Part shown: in pieces, positions 44,736 through 57,975 of the stretch | Numbering within the stretch: the stretch's first letter is position 1 | How the letters are laid out: each line of letters opens with the position of its first letter | Assembly: GCF_008831285.2 (NCBI RefSeq) | Contig: NC_045140.1 | Span: 13,369,036 to 13,433,035, forward strand | DNA: 64,000 nucleotides | Direction of reading: 5' to 3' | Origin: Nymphaea colorata | Lineage: Eukaryota; Streptophyta; Magnoliopsida; Nymphaeales; Nymphaeaceae | Translations under genes and position numbers: made by a program | Notes under the pieces: model-generated | Databases searched by the model: none | What the model saw: the letters and a program-made list of their open reading frames with translations, nothing else | What the model was told of the DNA's origin: nothing

Positions 44736-46085
44736 TGTTGCGTGAGCCCTGTCACGAGAGATTGAGGGAGGAGAGACAAGCTCGAGAGAGATAGAAAGAG
44801 AACTGCACCATCTATTTCATTAAGCTGCCCTCTTCTCACATTAAATGAAAATTAGGGTAAAAAGAAGAAATTACAAAATCAGTCAAATACTAGAAAAACT
44901 ATTAATAAAAAGTTGTTAATACAACTTCTAAATATTCAAAAGAACACCTATTATAAATGTTATTCAACACTCCCCTCATGCTGGAGCTTAGATGTTAATC
45001 ATGTCCAGCTTGTCACAACATCTAGAAAACTCTACAATAGGCAAGGCTTTAGTAAAAATACTGGTTGTTTGATCCTCTGAGGTTACATGTAAATGGAGAT
45101 GATTCCCCCTTGAACCATATCACGAATATCATGACAATCTACTTCAATGTATTTTGTCTTCTCGTGAAATGCGAGATTATTGGCAATGTAGGTGGCAACT
45201 CTGTTATCACAAAACATTTTCATAGGTAAAGAAGTTGGAATACCAAGACTCAAGTAGGGATCTAGACCAAGTCGTTTTGGCAGCAATTTGAGCCATCGCA
45301 CGATGTTCTGACTCCTCATTAGACCTAGAAACAACACTTTGTTCTCCAAGAAATAAGATTTCCTCCCACAAACACACAAAACCATGTAGTAGACTTCCTG
45401 TCATTAACTGAGCCTGCATAATCTGCATCATTGTAGGCTTCAACATCAAGAGATGTACCTTTTTTGAATAAAAGGCCTTTGCCAGGGAAGGACTTCAAAT
45501 ATTTGACAATCAACATAGCTGCATCCCAATGTGATTGTTTTAGTTTTTCCATGAATTGGCTTAATTTTCTCACAACAAAGCTAATATCTGGTTGAGTCAC
45601 TGTCACATAAAGAAGCTTATCGATCAACGAACTGTAGGCTTGTGAAGCTACCTCTTTCGAGTCATCCTCATATAGATGTACCTGTGGATTCATAAGAAGA
45701 GTTGCTGGTTTAGCTCCTAGCATCTCTGTGTCTTGTAAAAGAACAAGAACATACTTTCTTTGCAACAACACAACTCCTTCCTTGCTACGAGCAACTTCAA
45801 TTTCAAGAAAATGTTGTAGCTGACCAAGATCTTTTGTAATAAAGTGTTTTTCCAAAAACTTCTTTGTTAGAGCTACCTCCTGCTCACATTCACGTGTCAA
45901 AATAATATCATCAACATACACTACTAGCACAACTGTATCTCTAGATCCTTTCTTGGTGAACAACGAATGGTCCATCTGAGACCTCTTAAAACCACATTCT
46001 AACACCACTTCAAAGAATTTGTGAAACCAAGCATGAGAACTTTATTTCAATCCATAGGTAGGTTTCTTCAACCTGCACACCTTAC
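44736..46085 (-). mobile_element. Truncated Ty1/Copia element C (3' half only)
   Basis: Only the end of reverse transcriptase, RNase H and the 3' LTR remain. On the minus strand the order is KVCRLKKPTYGLK, LVVYVDDIIL (catalytic YVDD), KLLYVTVTQPDISF, AYNDADYAGSVNDRKST and IEVDCHDIRDMV, broken by frame changes. The LTR (44736-44969) is 234 bp with TG...CA ends and is preceded on the minus strand by the polypurine tract CATGAGGGGAG. The 5' part ends abruptly at 46085, at the Gypsy LTR. Confidence 0.85.
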
Positions 46086-48543
46086 TCTTTTAACTTCCTT
46101 AGGGCTGTTTTTTTTTTTACTCTATTGTAGTCTTTGGGTTTGGAATTGCAGCTTGGGGACGTTTTTCCTCTCATATCAGTGAAGTGAGGGCATTAGTGGT
46201 GAAGGCAGCCAGCGATTTTTGGCGGTGGCACTTGACGGAAAACTTGAGGAGGTTGTTGGAGGCGTCACAGCAGTTTGAACACTTAGATTGGGGTGAGCAA
46301 GGCCTTTTTGAGCTGAGATTATTGAATATTATCTATTAGAGCATGTATAATTATTGTTTGAGCATGTTAGAGTTTAGAATTGATGATTTGAGACTTATGT
46401 TAGCGATTTTGTTTTTGGGGAAGTTTAGGATTATGATGGAGAAGTGTTGATTCATGCCTATAATGATCATTTAAGCATGATGAGTTGATTTTCGAAGAAA
46501 GAGAGAAGCATGGTAGAGATTGTGTTGTTGTAGGGAAGATTTAAAACCATTTTAGGGAGCACGTGACGCATGTTTTTTTGTGAATGGGTGCATCTTGGAG
46601 TTAAATAGGGAAAGCATACGTAAGTTGGGTATGACTATGGGGATGACGCCTAGACTACAAAAAGCAAATGAGAAATGTGTTGTGAGGGACTAGGCGAAGC
46701 ATTGAGTTTTGACATCTGTTGGCACGACAAGAAGTTGGGAAGTGACCTATTGGAGAGTTTGTAGGTCGACACTACCCGTCGACACCCTCTTGAGGCGATG
46801 ACACGTGCCTCAATGATGTTGTTTTGTATTTGTTTGAATTGTTTGGGTATCAAGTAGGAATTTTATATTTTGTTTATGTCTGCAGGAACACCGGGCACGT
46901 CCCGTCGACCTTGAGCCACCGGATTCGAAGCTTGAGGCATTTTGAAGAGTTTGTGATTACGCCACAGGTATGACAGCATTCCAGGCAAATCCCTGCCTGG
47001 GGCAAATGTATGAATGTGTGTCCTAGGATCCTAGGATTGTGATGCAATTGATTGACTGTTTAGTGAATGAATGTGTGTATGCATGTAAATGTTTTGATAT
47101 ATGATGTGAATTGTTTTGGAAAGACTATGAGAAGTTTGTTTTGAAAATGTTGCGCATTTGCATGTGCATGCTATAATTGATAACTGTTTAGGACAGATGA
47201 GGCGGGGTATCGAGTCGAGTGTCTCATCGACCCCAATTATGTATTAGAAAGCATCATAGAATGATAATTGCATAGGACAGCTATGAGCCAATCACAGATC
47301 GAGACTACTCTCTGTGGTTTGGCTAAGTTTTTGAAGATGTGATTGATATGATGAATGATGTGAATGTTTTGTTCTGTGTTGCATACACATTGCTGTGGGC
47401 AATGATGCAAATAATGGAATTGGAGGGTAGTCGTACCCGTATTGTATGACAGCTAGATATGACTGTTATTGTTATGTGTAAACCTCGTGTGGAGGCAATT
47501 GGAGATATAGGTGCACTCGTGAATTGCACCAACCTCATGAGCTAGCGAGTCAGTTTGTGAATGTGTTAATCTAATGATAAGAATGAATGAATAAGAGATG
47601 AGAGGCCAGTGGGATGTGGCTATGTGTTTAGGAGACGTCCCGCTTTTGCCACTGGTATCACCTGTTCGGAGCGCAGGCAGTGCAAGGCCCCCGAGTTCTG
47701 TTGTGTGTTGTGCTTGGAGTGTTGGGCTCCCGCCTTCCCAACCTGGGTGTCCTAGGGATGGCTGAGAATCTCTCCTTGGACTTCACACATCCATGGACGA
47801 GTGCTCTCCCGTTGCAGCGGATGAAATGGATCCATATTGTTCTGGCCACCATGGGGGTGTTCTCTCAGCTGTAGGCCGCCCGCGGTGTGCACGTGCCTGT
47901 GTTGCACCCACAGAAACTGTTAATATACTGAAGTTAATGAAAATGTATTATATATGATTGATTGTACGTGATTGAGATGCAAGTGATCGTTGTACTTATA
48001 AATGCAAGTGAAATGTTTAAGCATGCCTTGATGTGATTTGAAAGTTAGTTACTGTGGCCATTGAGTGGCTTTTACGTGTCGTGCCCTGATACGACATGAT
48101 GAGATGATCTTGATGTTTGTTCTTTTATTTGAGCCCTACCTAAGAGGGTTTGGTATTGTCCTGGCTTGTTGCCATACTGCGAAGGCTAAGCCTTCAGTTG
48201 TTTTCTTTTTCAGGTTTGGTGGACCAGGGGCAGCAGGTTGAGCAGATGGCTTCACTCATGTCCTACTGGGAAAGTTTTGGGATGTGTCTCTTGTAGTGCT
48301 GGTACGTCTTATTTTGGTTTTATTGATGTCTTGTTTTTGTTAGGCATCAATTATACAGTTTGGGGCATTTTTTGTCATACACAGATGTGATTTTGTATGA
48401 ATTGAAATGATTACATAAATGAAAGTTCGTCCCGTTGTTTTGAATGGCATGGCTCCTTCACTTTTGAATTGTTGAGTAGTCGCACCTCGATGCTTTATGT
48501 TTAAAAAAAAAATGTTTGAGTATCAAAAGGTCGGGGTGTGACA
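46085..48543 (+). repeat. 5' LTR of the Gypsy element, first 523 bp missing
   Basis: Homology to the 3' LTR begins at CTCTTTTAACTTCC (46085, corresponding to 53961) and ends GGGGTGTGACA. Sequence equivalent to 53438-53960 is absent and replaced by Copia element C. Confidence 0.9.
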
Positions 48544-48547
48544 GTTT

Positions 48548-48559
48548 TGGTATCAGAGC
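48548..48559 (+). other. Primer-binding site for initiator Met-tRNA
   Basis: TGGTATCAGAGC, 4 bp after the LTR end, is the standard plant primer-binding site complementary to the 3' end of initiator tRNA-Met. Confidence 0.9.
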
Positions 48560-48780
48560 TATGGCAAACCCCAGTAGGGATGTGAGTTAAAGTCTATCTG
48601 TGAAGCCGTGTTGCGCAGGTACGCATTTATTTGATTAGATTGTTATAGTAGTTTTGCTTTTACAAGTATAAGTATGTAATGTGATCGATGTTTTGAATTT
48701 TGTGTTAATGCACGTTTTTGATTCGATTTGTGAGATTGGTCATAGACTGAGTTTCAAAATAAGGTTCTTATTTGTACAGA

Positions 48781-49925
48781 TGGAATATCATCGTAGGAGT
48801 AAAAAGCGAGCTGGGCTGTTCACAGAGGCACATAGAGAGCCAAGCCTAGCCCATTCTGATGCGCATACCCCACGTGATGACAGTACGTCAGAGTAACAGT
48901 ATGCCCAACTGGGTGGGGGTGCTCAAACCCCACCGAGATAGACTCCGCCTACGGATCAACAGACTATATTGCTGACCACGTTGCAGACGCTGACCTTGCT
49001 AGTATAGTCAATGGTCAGTAATCAGAGGAGTAATGCATCTGCTTTAGGAGACACCAGTGCTCCACTTCGGGAGAAGGCAACAGCGGTATCATACCAACAG
49101 TTTATGGCGATGCAGCCGCCTATCTTTTTAGGAGGGGGTAGTCACGACAAGGTAAAAGAATGGATTGAGGAAGTGGAACGCATTTTTGGGCTTCTAAAGG
49201 TGCCAGAAGAAGATAAAGTGAACTATGGATCCTATCTATTGAAGGGTGATGCCAAGAATTGGTGGTAATCGACTAGTGAGATCCAGTTTGCGGGCCAACT
49301 GTCAATCTCTTGGAAGTAGTTTAGAGATTCCTTCTTCAACATCTACTTCCCAGTGCATGCCAGGGACAAGAAAATGCAAGAGTTTCTCGATCTGCAGCAA
49401 AATCAAATGAGCTTGGAGGAATATATTGCGAGATATTGGCACTTGGAGGTGCATTGCCCACACCTCTACACTACAGATGAGGCCAGAGCAGGCAAGTTCG
49501 TGCGTGGGCTGCGGGACGGACTGCGAAGCAAAGTTTTGACAAGTAGACCTCGTGACTTGGACGAGGCAGTCACCATGGCTAGATGCATAGAAGAAGACTG
49601 GGCAAGGACACATAAGGATCACCACAAGAAGGTAGGCCAACATTCACAGAGCAGGCGAACATAGGTCAAGCGCCAACACTTTGCGGGCAGGGCAAAGCCC
49701 TATGAGAGGCGGGATGACCGGACTTTCAGACGCAACCAGCCAACCCGTAGTGAGGCCACACAGGGGTCAGTGGCCACTCCGATTCTCAGAGGTGCCCTAC
49801 TTGTTCACGTGTGCACCCCGGGAAGCAGTGCTATCGGGAGATCGGAGCTTGCTTACACTGTGGAGGGATGGGGCACTTCATCAAGGACTGCCCCTTAAAG
49901 AAAGAAAGAGAGTTGAAGAAGCCTG
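48781..49925 (+). pseudogene. Gypsy gag remnant
   Basis: Starts MEYHRRSKKRAG. The capsid region has PPIFLGGGSHDKVKEWIEEV and FVRGLRDGLRSKVLTSRP. It is broken by stops at about 49267 and 49319 and a frame change near 49680. The zinc knuckle C-LHC-GGMGHFIKDC (CX2CX4HX4C) is intact at about 49852-49895, in the next frame. Confidence 0.8.
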
Positions 49926-50563
49926 AGGCCGGTCCTTCTAGCGAGCGACAGACGACTAGACGTGTCTATGCTACTACTGTGGAGGAGCTTCAGGCACACG
50001 ACCTTGTTAAAGGTACTTTATTTGTTGGTTCTCATATTGCAAGAGTGTTATTTGATGCAGGGGCAACTCATTCATTTATATCTAGTCGATTTGCTACTTC
50101 ACTAGAAGTGTCGGCTAGAAAGATGCCGTATGTTTTAAAAGTTGTTAGTCCTATGCATGCTCAAGAGTCGTGTAGTGAGTATCTACCTGATGTGGACGTG
50201 GAGATCCATCAACATCACTTACCTGGACAGTTGGTGATCATAAGTCTCAGTGAATTCGATGTGATTTTGGGCATGGATTGGTTATATGCACATTATGCTA
50301 ATATAGATTGCAGGAAGAAGCAGATACAATTGTTGACTGATGAGATGCAACCGGTGGAATTCCATGCTCGTAAAACTAGTCAAACTGACAAGATAATGGT
50401 CTCTGCATTGAAGGCTAAACGTTTGATAGAAAATGGAAGTGTTGCTTTCTTGGTCAACGTGTTGACCCATGAGGCTGAACTGGTGAGGTTGCTGGAGGTT
50501 GCCGTTGTGAGTGAGTATCCCGATGTGTTTCCTGAGGAATTGTCAAGTTTGCCTCCAACATGA
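49926..50563 (+). pseudogene. Gypsy protease
   Basis: Continues in frame from the zinc knuckle. The active-site motif is LFDAGATHSFIS, with DAG where plant Gypsy proteases commonly have DSG or DTG. It is followed by FDVILGMDWL, the usual second landmark. It ends at TGA in TTGCCTCCAACATGA, before RT. Confidence 0.8.
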
Positions 50564-51268
50564 GAAGTGAAATTCAAGATAGAGTTGTTGCCAGGGACAA
50601 CTCCCATTTCTAAGGCACCCTACCATATGACACCGGCAGAGTAAAAAGAATTGAAGAAGCAATTGCAGGAGCTCTTAGACAATGGCTTCATCCGACCTAG
50701 TGTGTCACCATGGGGAGCACCAGTGTTGTTTGTTAAGAAGAAAGATGGGACAATGCGCTTGTGTATAGATTATCGCATGTTGAATCAAGTCACCATCAAC
50801 AATAAGTATCCGCTTTCCAGAATTGAAGACTTGTTTGATCAGCTTAAGAATGCAAAGGTTTTCTCCAAGGTCGATCTGAGGACAGGGTACCATCAACTCT
50901 TGATATGGGAGGAAGATGTTTCTAAGACTGCTTTTCGAACTATATATGGGCACTATGAATTCAGGGTCATGCCTTTTGGGTTGACCAATGCTCCCGCAGC
51001 GTTCATGGACCTCATGAATCGGGTTTTCCAAGAGTTTTTGGTTCGATTTATTATTGTTTTTGTTGATGATATTTTCGTGTACTCAGAGAGTGTGACAGAG
51101 CATAGAGATCACTTGAGAAGTGTATTGGGTCTTTTGCGCAAGCATAAGTTATATGCCAAGTATTCAAAATGTGAATTTTGGCTAGAGAAGGTAAACTTTC
51201 TGGGTCATGTAAAATCAAAGGATGGTGTATCTGTCGATCCGGCTAAGGTGTCAGCTGTACAGGACTAG
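50564..51268 (+). pseudogene. Gypsy reverse transcriptase
   Basis: Conserved blocks are [59 protein letters not shown] and FVDDIFVYS (catalytic Asp pair present). An in-frame TAA at 50642 and a TAG at 51266 interrupt the polyprotein. Confidence 0.9.
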
Positions 51269-51780
51269 AAGATGCCATGCAATGTAACTGAGGTTAGAAG
51301 CTTTTTGGGATTGGCAGGATACTATCGCAGATTCATACAAGACTTTTCGAAAATAGCTACACCCATGACGAAGCTATTGAGAAAAGGAGTGAAGTTTGTT
51401 TGGAATGAAGAGTGTGAGAAGAGCTTTCAAACTCTAAAGGACAAGCTTACTACTGCCCCTATTCAGACGCTGCCATCAGGTCATTCTGGTTTTGTAGTGT
51501 ACACGGATGCATCGGAAATTGGTTTTGGGAGTGTATTGATGCAACATGGCCGTATTGTGGCTTATGCATCAAGGCAGTTGAAGACACATGAGCAACACTA
51601 TCTCACTCATAATTTGGAGTTGGAAGCAGTTGTTTTCGCATTGAAGATGTGGAGACACTATCTCTATGGGGCAACATTTGAGGTGTTTACAGATCACAAG
51701 TCTTTGAAGTATATATTCTCCCAAAAGGATCTAAATCTGAGGCAAACAAGATAGATTGCATACATAAAGGATAATGATTT
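51269..51780 (+). pseudogene. Gypsy RNase H
   Basis: Has [45 protein letters not shown] and [20 protein letters not shown] with the usual acidic residues. It ends at a TAG in the position of the conserved Trp of the QRRW-type motif. Confidence 0.9.
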
Positions 51781-53086
51781 CACTATATCATATCATCCAG
51801 GCAAGGCGAATGTGATGGCAGGTGCGTTCAGCAGGCATGCCAAGGCAACAATGTGCAATATGTTGACTCGTTCTTGGACATTGTTGCAAGATGTGATAGC
51901 TTGGCAGCCTCACCTTTGTGACGAGAACAAGGCAACGATGATGGCCTTGATACGACATCCATTGATGGAAGAGCTTGTGATGAAGCAAAGGGAAGATCCA
52001 GAATTTGCTAAGAACATGGAAGAAAGCAAGAAGATCGATTCTTCGTGGTGTCAAGATGAAGATGGTTCATTGCGGTTTCGACAAAGATTGTGGCTTCCTA
52101 GAGATGAAGGGGTGAAGCGACAATTGCTTGATGAAGCTCACAAATCTAAGTTTTGTATACACCCTGACAGTACAAAGATGTTTCAGGATATGAAGAGAAA
52201 TTTTTAGTGGCCTGAAATGAAGCGTGAAATTGCAGAATATGTAGCAAAGTGTTTAGTTTACCAACGGATCAAAGCAGAGCATCAACGGCCAAGAGGCTTG
52301 TTGCAGAGAATAGATATCCCAGTGTGGAAATGGGAAGACATTACGATGGATTTTGTGGTTGGTTTGCCACGCAGTAGAAGACAACATGATGCTATATGGG
52401 TGATTGTTGATCGACTGATGAAGTCCGCTCATTTTCTCCCTATAAGAATCAGTCAGTCTTTGGAAAGTCTTGCAGAGTTATATATTGGCGAGATAGTGAG
52501 ATTGCATGGTGTGCCAAGGTCTATCATTTCGGATCGAGATCCACGTTTCACTTCTAGGTTTTGGGGGCAATTGCAGAAGGCTTTGGGTACCAAGCTTAAG
52601 TTGAGCACAGCGTTCCACCCCCAAATTGATGGGCAGTCTGAGAGGACCATTCAGACCTTAGAAGACATGTTGCGTGCATGTGTCTTAGATTGGAAGGGAG
52701 AGTGAGATAAACATGTGAAATTGGTAGAATTTGCATACAATAACAGTTACCACTCTAGTATTGGGATGACACCTTTTGAGGCTTTGTATGGAAGGCCGTG
52801 CAGATCGCCAGATTGTTGGACCGAATTGGGTGATGGTAAGATCGAAAACCCTTTAGTATTGCAACACTACACCGACCAAGTGCAATTGATAAGGAAAAAG
52901 TTGTAGACTGCTCAGAGTAGACAGAAAAGCTATTCCGACATTCGACGTAGAGAGTTGGCCTTTGAGGTTGGTGATCATGTGTTCCTAAAGATTTTCCCTA
53001 CTAAAGGTGTTTTTCGTTTTGGTGTGAAGGGAAAGTTGAGCCCGAGGTTCGTAGGACCATTTGAGATATTAGAGAAGATTGGATAG
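51781..53086 (+). pseudogene. Gypsy integrase
   Basis: The HHCC zinc region is damaged: CLVYQ has Tyr where the second Cys is expected. The catalytic core retains [24 protein letters not shown] and [17 protein letters not shown] (D, D, E). Stops at about 52205, 52704, 52904 and 53083 break the frame. Confidence 0.85.
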
Positions 53087-53389
53087 GTGACCTACAGATT
53101 GGCACTACAACCCGACTTGAGTCATATTCATGACGTTTTCCATGTTTCCATGCTTCGAAAATATGTACAAGATCCGACACATGTGATTGATTTTCAAGGT
53201 ATTAAGGTACAAGATGATTTGACAATGGAAGAAAGGCCCATTAGAATTGTGGATCAAAGAGAGCAAGTGCTTCGCACTAAGAGAATTCCTTTAGTGAAAG
53301 TGGAATGGCAGTACCATGGATTGAAGGAGAGCACATGGAAACCTAAGGAGGACATGCGAAAGAAGTATCCACACTTGTTCTTACATTGA
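53087..53389 (+). pseudogene. Gypsy integrase C terminus with chromodomain-like tail
   Basis: FHVSMLRKYVQDPTHVI is followed by RPIRIVDQREQVLRTKRIPL, VKVEWQYHGLKESTWKPKED and MRKKYPHLF, the standard tail of plant chromoviruses that directs integration to marked heterochromatin (known for the clade). One open frame to TGA at 53387. Confidence 0.85.
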
Positions 53390-53424
53390 GGTATGACTTA
53401 AATTTCGAGGATGAAATTTTCTTT

Positions 53425-53437
53425 AAGGAGGGTAGGA
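53425..53437 (+). other. Polypurine tract of the Gypsy element
   Basis: AAGGAGGGTAGGA lies directly before the 3' LTR start TGTAACACTC and primes plus-strand DNA synthesis. Confidence 0.8.
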
Positions 53438-56365
53438 TGTAACACTCGGTTTATTGCAGGACGGGTCGGGTCAGGGTCCAGACCCGGACCTGAGCCCCAC
53501 ACGCACGTAAGGAGCCCGACTCTGCATCTCCACCCTCGCTTTCCCTTCTCCCTCGTTTCCCCTCTTCGTCTCTCCCATACCCACGACTGGAACTCAGCAA
53601 AGAAGAAGAAGGTGGCAGCGTCGGCGGCGGCGACAGCGGCAGCACGCGGTTAATCTCCCTCTTTCGCCCTCTCCGCCTGCCTTTCCCTTTCTCTCCTGTG
53701 CATCCTTCCCTCTCTGCAGTGCTCTCTCCTTCCTCACGTTGTCCCTCTCCTCCTTGCTCGAGCCCTCCTCTCTTCTTCTCTCGCCTCCTTCTCCCTTTCC
53801 CCTGCTCGATCTTTCCTCCCCTCTGCCTGTTTCTCCCATTTGCCCGAACCCTCTTCTTGTCAGTTTTTCACTATCGTGCCCTCTCTCCTTCCCGCCGATT
53901 CTCCCTCACTCGGAGTGTCCCTCATCTTCTATGGGACCAATTATTCACTGTGGAAGGTCCTCTTTTAACTTCCTTAGGGCTGTTTTTTTTTACTCTCTTG
54001 TGGTCTTTGGGTTTGGAATTGCAGCTTGGGGACGTTTTTCCCCTCATACAGTGAAGTGAGGGCATTAGTGGTGAAGGCAGCCAGCGATTTTTGGCGGTAG
54101 CACTTGACTGAAAACTTGAGGAGGCTGTTGGATGCGTCATAGCAGTTTGAACACTTATATTGGGGTGAGCAAGGCCTTTTTGAGCTGAGATTATTGAATA
54201 TTATCTATTAGAGCATGTATAATTATTGTTTGAGCATGTTAGAGTTTAGAATTGATGATTTGGGACACATGTTAACGATTTTGTTTTTGGGAAAGTTTAG
54301 GATTATGATGGAGAAGTTTGATTCATGCCTATAATGATCATTTAAGCATGATGAGTTGATTTTTGAAGCAATAGGGAAGCATGGTAGAGATTGTGTTGTT
54401 GTGGGGAAGATTTAAAACCATCTTAGGGAGCACGTGGCGCACGTTTTTTTGTGAATTGGTGCATTTTGGAGTTAAATAGGGAAAGCATACGTAAGTTGGG
54501 TGTGACTATGGGGTTGTCGCCTAGACTACAGAAAGCAAATGAGAAATGTGTTGTGAGGGACTCGGCGAAGCATTGAGTTTTGACATCTGTTGGCATGGCA
54601 AGAAGTTGAGAAGTGACCTATTGGAGAGTTTGTAGGTCGACACTACCCGTCGACACCCTCTTGAGGCGATGACACGTACCTCAATGATGTTGTTTTGTAT
54701 TTGTTTGAATTGTTTGGGTATCTAGTAGGAATCTTACATTTTGTTTATGTCTGCAGGAACACCGGGCACGTCCCGTCGACCTTGAGCCACCGGATTCGAA
54801 GCTTGAGGCATTTTGAAGAGTTTGTGATTACGCCACAGGTATGACAGCATTCCAGGCAAATCCCTGCCTGGGGCAAATGTATGAATGTGTGTTCCTAGGA
54901 TCCTAGGATTGTGATGCAATTGATTGACTGTTTAGTGAATAAATGTGTGTATGCATGTAAATGTTTTGATATATGATGTGAATCGTTTTGGAAAGACTAT
55001 GAGAAGTTTGTTTTGAAAATGTTGCGCATTTGCATATGCAATGTATAATTGATAACTGTTTAGGACAGATGAGGCGGGGTATCGAGTTGAGTGTCTCCTC
55101 GACCCCAATTGTGTATTAGAAAGCATCATAGAATGATAATTGCATAGGACAACTATGAGCCAATCACATATTGAAGATGTGATTGATATGATGAATGATG
55201 TGAATGTTTTGTTCTGTGTTGCATACACATTACTGTGGGCAATGATGCAAATAATGGAATTGAAGGGTAGTCCTACCCGTATTGTATGACAGCTAGCTAT
55301 GACTGTTATTGTTATGTGTAAACCTCGTGTGGAGGCAATTGGAGGTATAGGTGCACTCGTGAAGTGCACCAACCTCATGAGCTAGCTAGTCAGTTTGTGA
55401 ATGTGTTAATCTAATGATAAGAATGAATGAATAAGAGATGAGAGGCCAGTGGGATGTGGCTATGTGTTTAGGAGACGTCCCGCTTTTGCCACTGGTATCA
55501 CCTGTTCGGAGCGCAGGCGGTGCAAGGCCCCAGGGTTCTGTTGTGTGTTGTGCTTGGAGCGTTGGGCTCCTGCCTTCCCAACCTGGGTGTCTTAGGGAAG
55601 GCTGAGTATCTCTCCTCGGACTTCACACATCCATAGATGAGTGCTCTACCACTGCAGCAGATGAAATGGATGCATATTGTTTTGAGCCACCACGGGGGTT
55701 GTCTCTCGGCTGTAGGCTGCCCGCGGTGTGCACGTGCCTGTGTTGCACCCACAAGAACTGTTAATACACTGAAGTTAATGAAAATGTAATGTATATGATT
55801 GATTGTATGTGATTGAGATGCCTGTGATCGTTGTACTTATAAATGCAAGTGAAATGTTTAAGCATCCCTTGCATGTGATTTGAAAGTTAGTTACTGTGGC
55901 CATTGAGTGGCTTTTGCGTGTCATGCCCTGATACGACATGATGATAGATGATCTGGATGTTTGTTATTTTATTTGATCCCTACCTAAGAGGGTTTTGTAT
56001 TGTCCTGGCTTGTTGCCATACTGCGAAAGCTAAGCCTTCAGTTGTTTTCTTTTTCAGGTTTGGTGGACCACGGGCAGTAGGTTGAGCAGATGGCTTCACT
56101 CACGTCCTACTGGGGAGGTTTTGGGATGTGTCTTTTGTAGTGCCGGCGCGTCTTATTTTGGTTTTATTGATATCTTGTTTTTGTTAGGCATCAATTATAC
56201 AGTTTGGGACATTTTTTGTCATACACAGATGTGATTTTGTATGAATTGAAATGATTACATAAATGAAAGTTCGCCCCATTGTTTTGAATGGCATGGCTCA
56301 TTCACTTTTGAATTGCTGAGTAGTCGCACCTCGATGTTTGAGTGTCAAAAGGTCGGGGTGTGACA
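53438..56365 (+). repeat. 3' LTR of the Gypsy element (2928 bp)
   Basis: Starts TGTAACAC and ends GTGTGACA, giving short inverted ends. The first 520 bp are pyrimidine-rich. The rest matches the 5' LTR. Confidence 0.9.
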
Positions 56366-57975
56366 CTCCAATGTTTTTAATGTGCACAAAAGTACAAAAA
56401 GGAAAATAAACAAAGTGTGAGGACTAGATTTGAAATAGTGCTTCGAAAAGGCAATATCATCAAAGAGGGGGTGAAACAATTCCATATAGGTTACAAGAAG
56501 AGGCTGTTCTGGCATCCAATGAGCTTCCAAAATCTAGAACTGTAGTTGCTAGGAGCTTCTAATGTCTAGAACAACTGTAGCAAGAAAAGAAAGATACATA
56601 AAAGGAAGTACATAAAAAAAATAAAGAAATAAAATAGAAAAATTATAACAAGCTAAATGAAGGTTTGCTGTACACGTATACACTCATATATGCATTTACA
56701 CTCTTAAGTTGTCAAAATTGAAAGTTGGAAACAGATCGTTCAAGGCCTTAAAAGGACAAGTTACATCTAGTCAGTTGTCTAAAATAAATAAATAAACAAC
56801 AAAATAGAGCATCTAATTGTTACAACATCTACAGGACAAAGAAAAGGAAAAATACTAAACTAAATGCATAAAAATAAAGAAAAAAAAAAAAAACTGATCA
56901 AGAAAAAATAAAAGTTTGCTAGACATATACACATTATGTATATAAATATACTATGTGGAAATGTGTATATACCTTGTACATACATATAAAGGTGCACATC
57001 AAAGTATATATACTACACACACACACACACACACATATATATACACACACACACTATGTCACATGGGTGTGGGTTCGGGTACGGTGGTATGGGTTCAGAC
57101 ACGGCAAGTTTGAAAATTGTGGGTACACGGGTATGACAAATTTTATATTCTCAAAAATGATAAAATTGAAAAAAAAACCATTAATAGTTCACACTTATAA
57201 TCTCATAAGAAAGTCAAACAAAACATTGTTTATCATAAGAACACTATTATTATCATCATTCTAGTTGATTGCCAACTCGTCCTCCTCGTCTTCCACATTA
57301 TAAGATGTTTATGGAATAGATGGTTCTTTGAATCTTGAATTAATAACTTCAAGTTCATTGTCCTACTACATTAAAAATAATAGAAAATGCAAAACAAAAG
57401 ACATATAATGAATAGAAAATTGAAGTAATCAAACAATACACAATAATAACAATATGTCAATAAGTTGCCGGCATTTAGGCTTGCACCTAAGCTTGGCTGA
57501 TCAGCACTCGGCAGCAATAGTTTAGTTGATGAAGATTAAAGATAATTTTCAGCACCTGACAGATAGCAAGTACAACAACAAATAAATGGTAGTTGAGGCG
57601 ATAGATAGGCAGCCAAAATTGCTAGCAACAGATAAACATTAAACATGTAAAATCAAACAAAATATGAAAAAAATGGAAGAACGACGGTTTTACTGTTCAC
57701 TCTTCAAACAAAAACATCCCCCAATCAAAACAAAAAAATACCCAAATCAAGAAATGAAACCCTAAGTTGTAATATAAAAAAAAAAAACACTTACCTGTAT
57801 GCCACCGGCTGCTGCTGGACACCATTGGACGTCGCTTTGGGTCGCCGGACGTCCTTGTCCCCACCAGTCATCGCTACAGTAGAGCTTTGCTGCAGAAAAT
57901 GTAGGTGAGTTGAGCTCTGCTGTAGAAATGAAATTCTTGTCTGTGTGCTTCATAACCTGATATCATTCCTACAAC
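56366..57975. other. AT-rich intergenic DNA
   Basis: Contains a compound (CA)n/(TA)n tract at 57013-57054, followed by GGTTCGGGTACGG/GGGTACACGGGTATG motifs (57065-57135) that resemble ends of small plant transposons. No gene. Confidence 0.4.

Larger units (their letters stand above)
46085..56365 (+). mobile_element. Chromodomain Ty3/Gypsy retrotransposon (Tekay/Del-like), nearly complete
   Basis: The 5' LTR (46085-48543) is truncated, the internal region spans 48544-53437 and the 3' LTR (53438-56365) is complete at 2928 bp. The domain order gag, protease, RT, RNase H, integrase, chromodomain, together with the very long LTRs, fits the plant Tekay/Del clade (clade call by inference). Many in-frame stops make it non-autonomous. 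In one hand-aligned stretch (46201 versus 54071) the LTRs differ at 6 of about 150 positions. Confidence 0.9.

Noticed and set aside
53451-54059. Several overlapping open frames rich in Ser, Leu, Pro or Arg in the Gypsy 3' LTR
   Set aside because: Produced by the pyrimidine-rich LTR start. This is LTR sequence, not a gene.
55498-55752. Conserved open frame seen in both Gypsy LTRs (also at 47658-47874)
   Set aside because: Similarity between copies is simply LTR homology. The frame is short, on the minus strand, and has no protein features.
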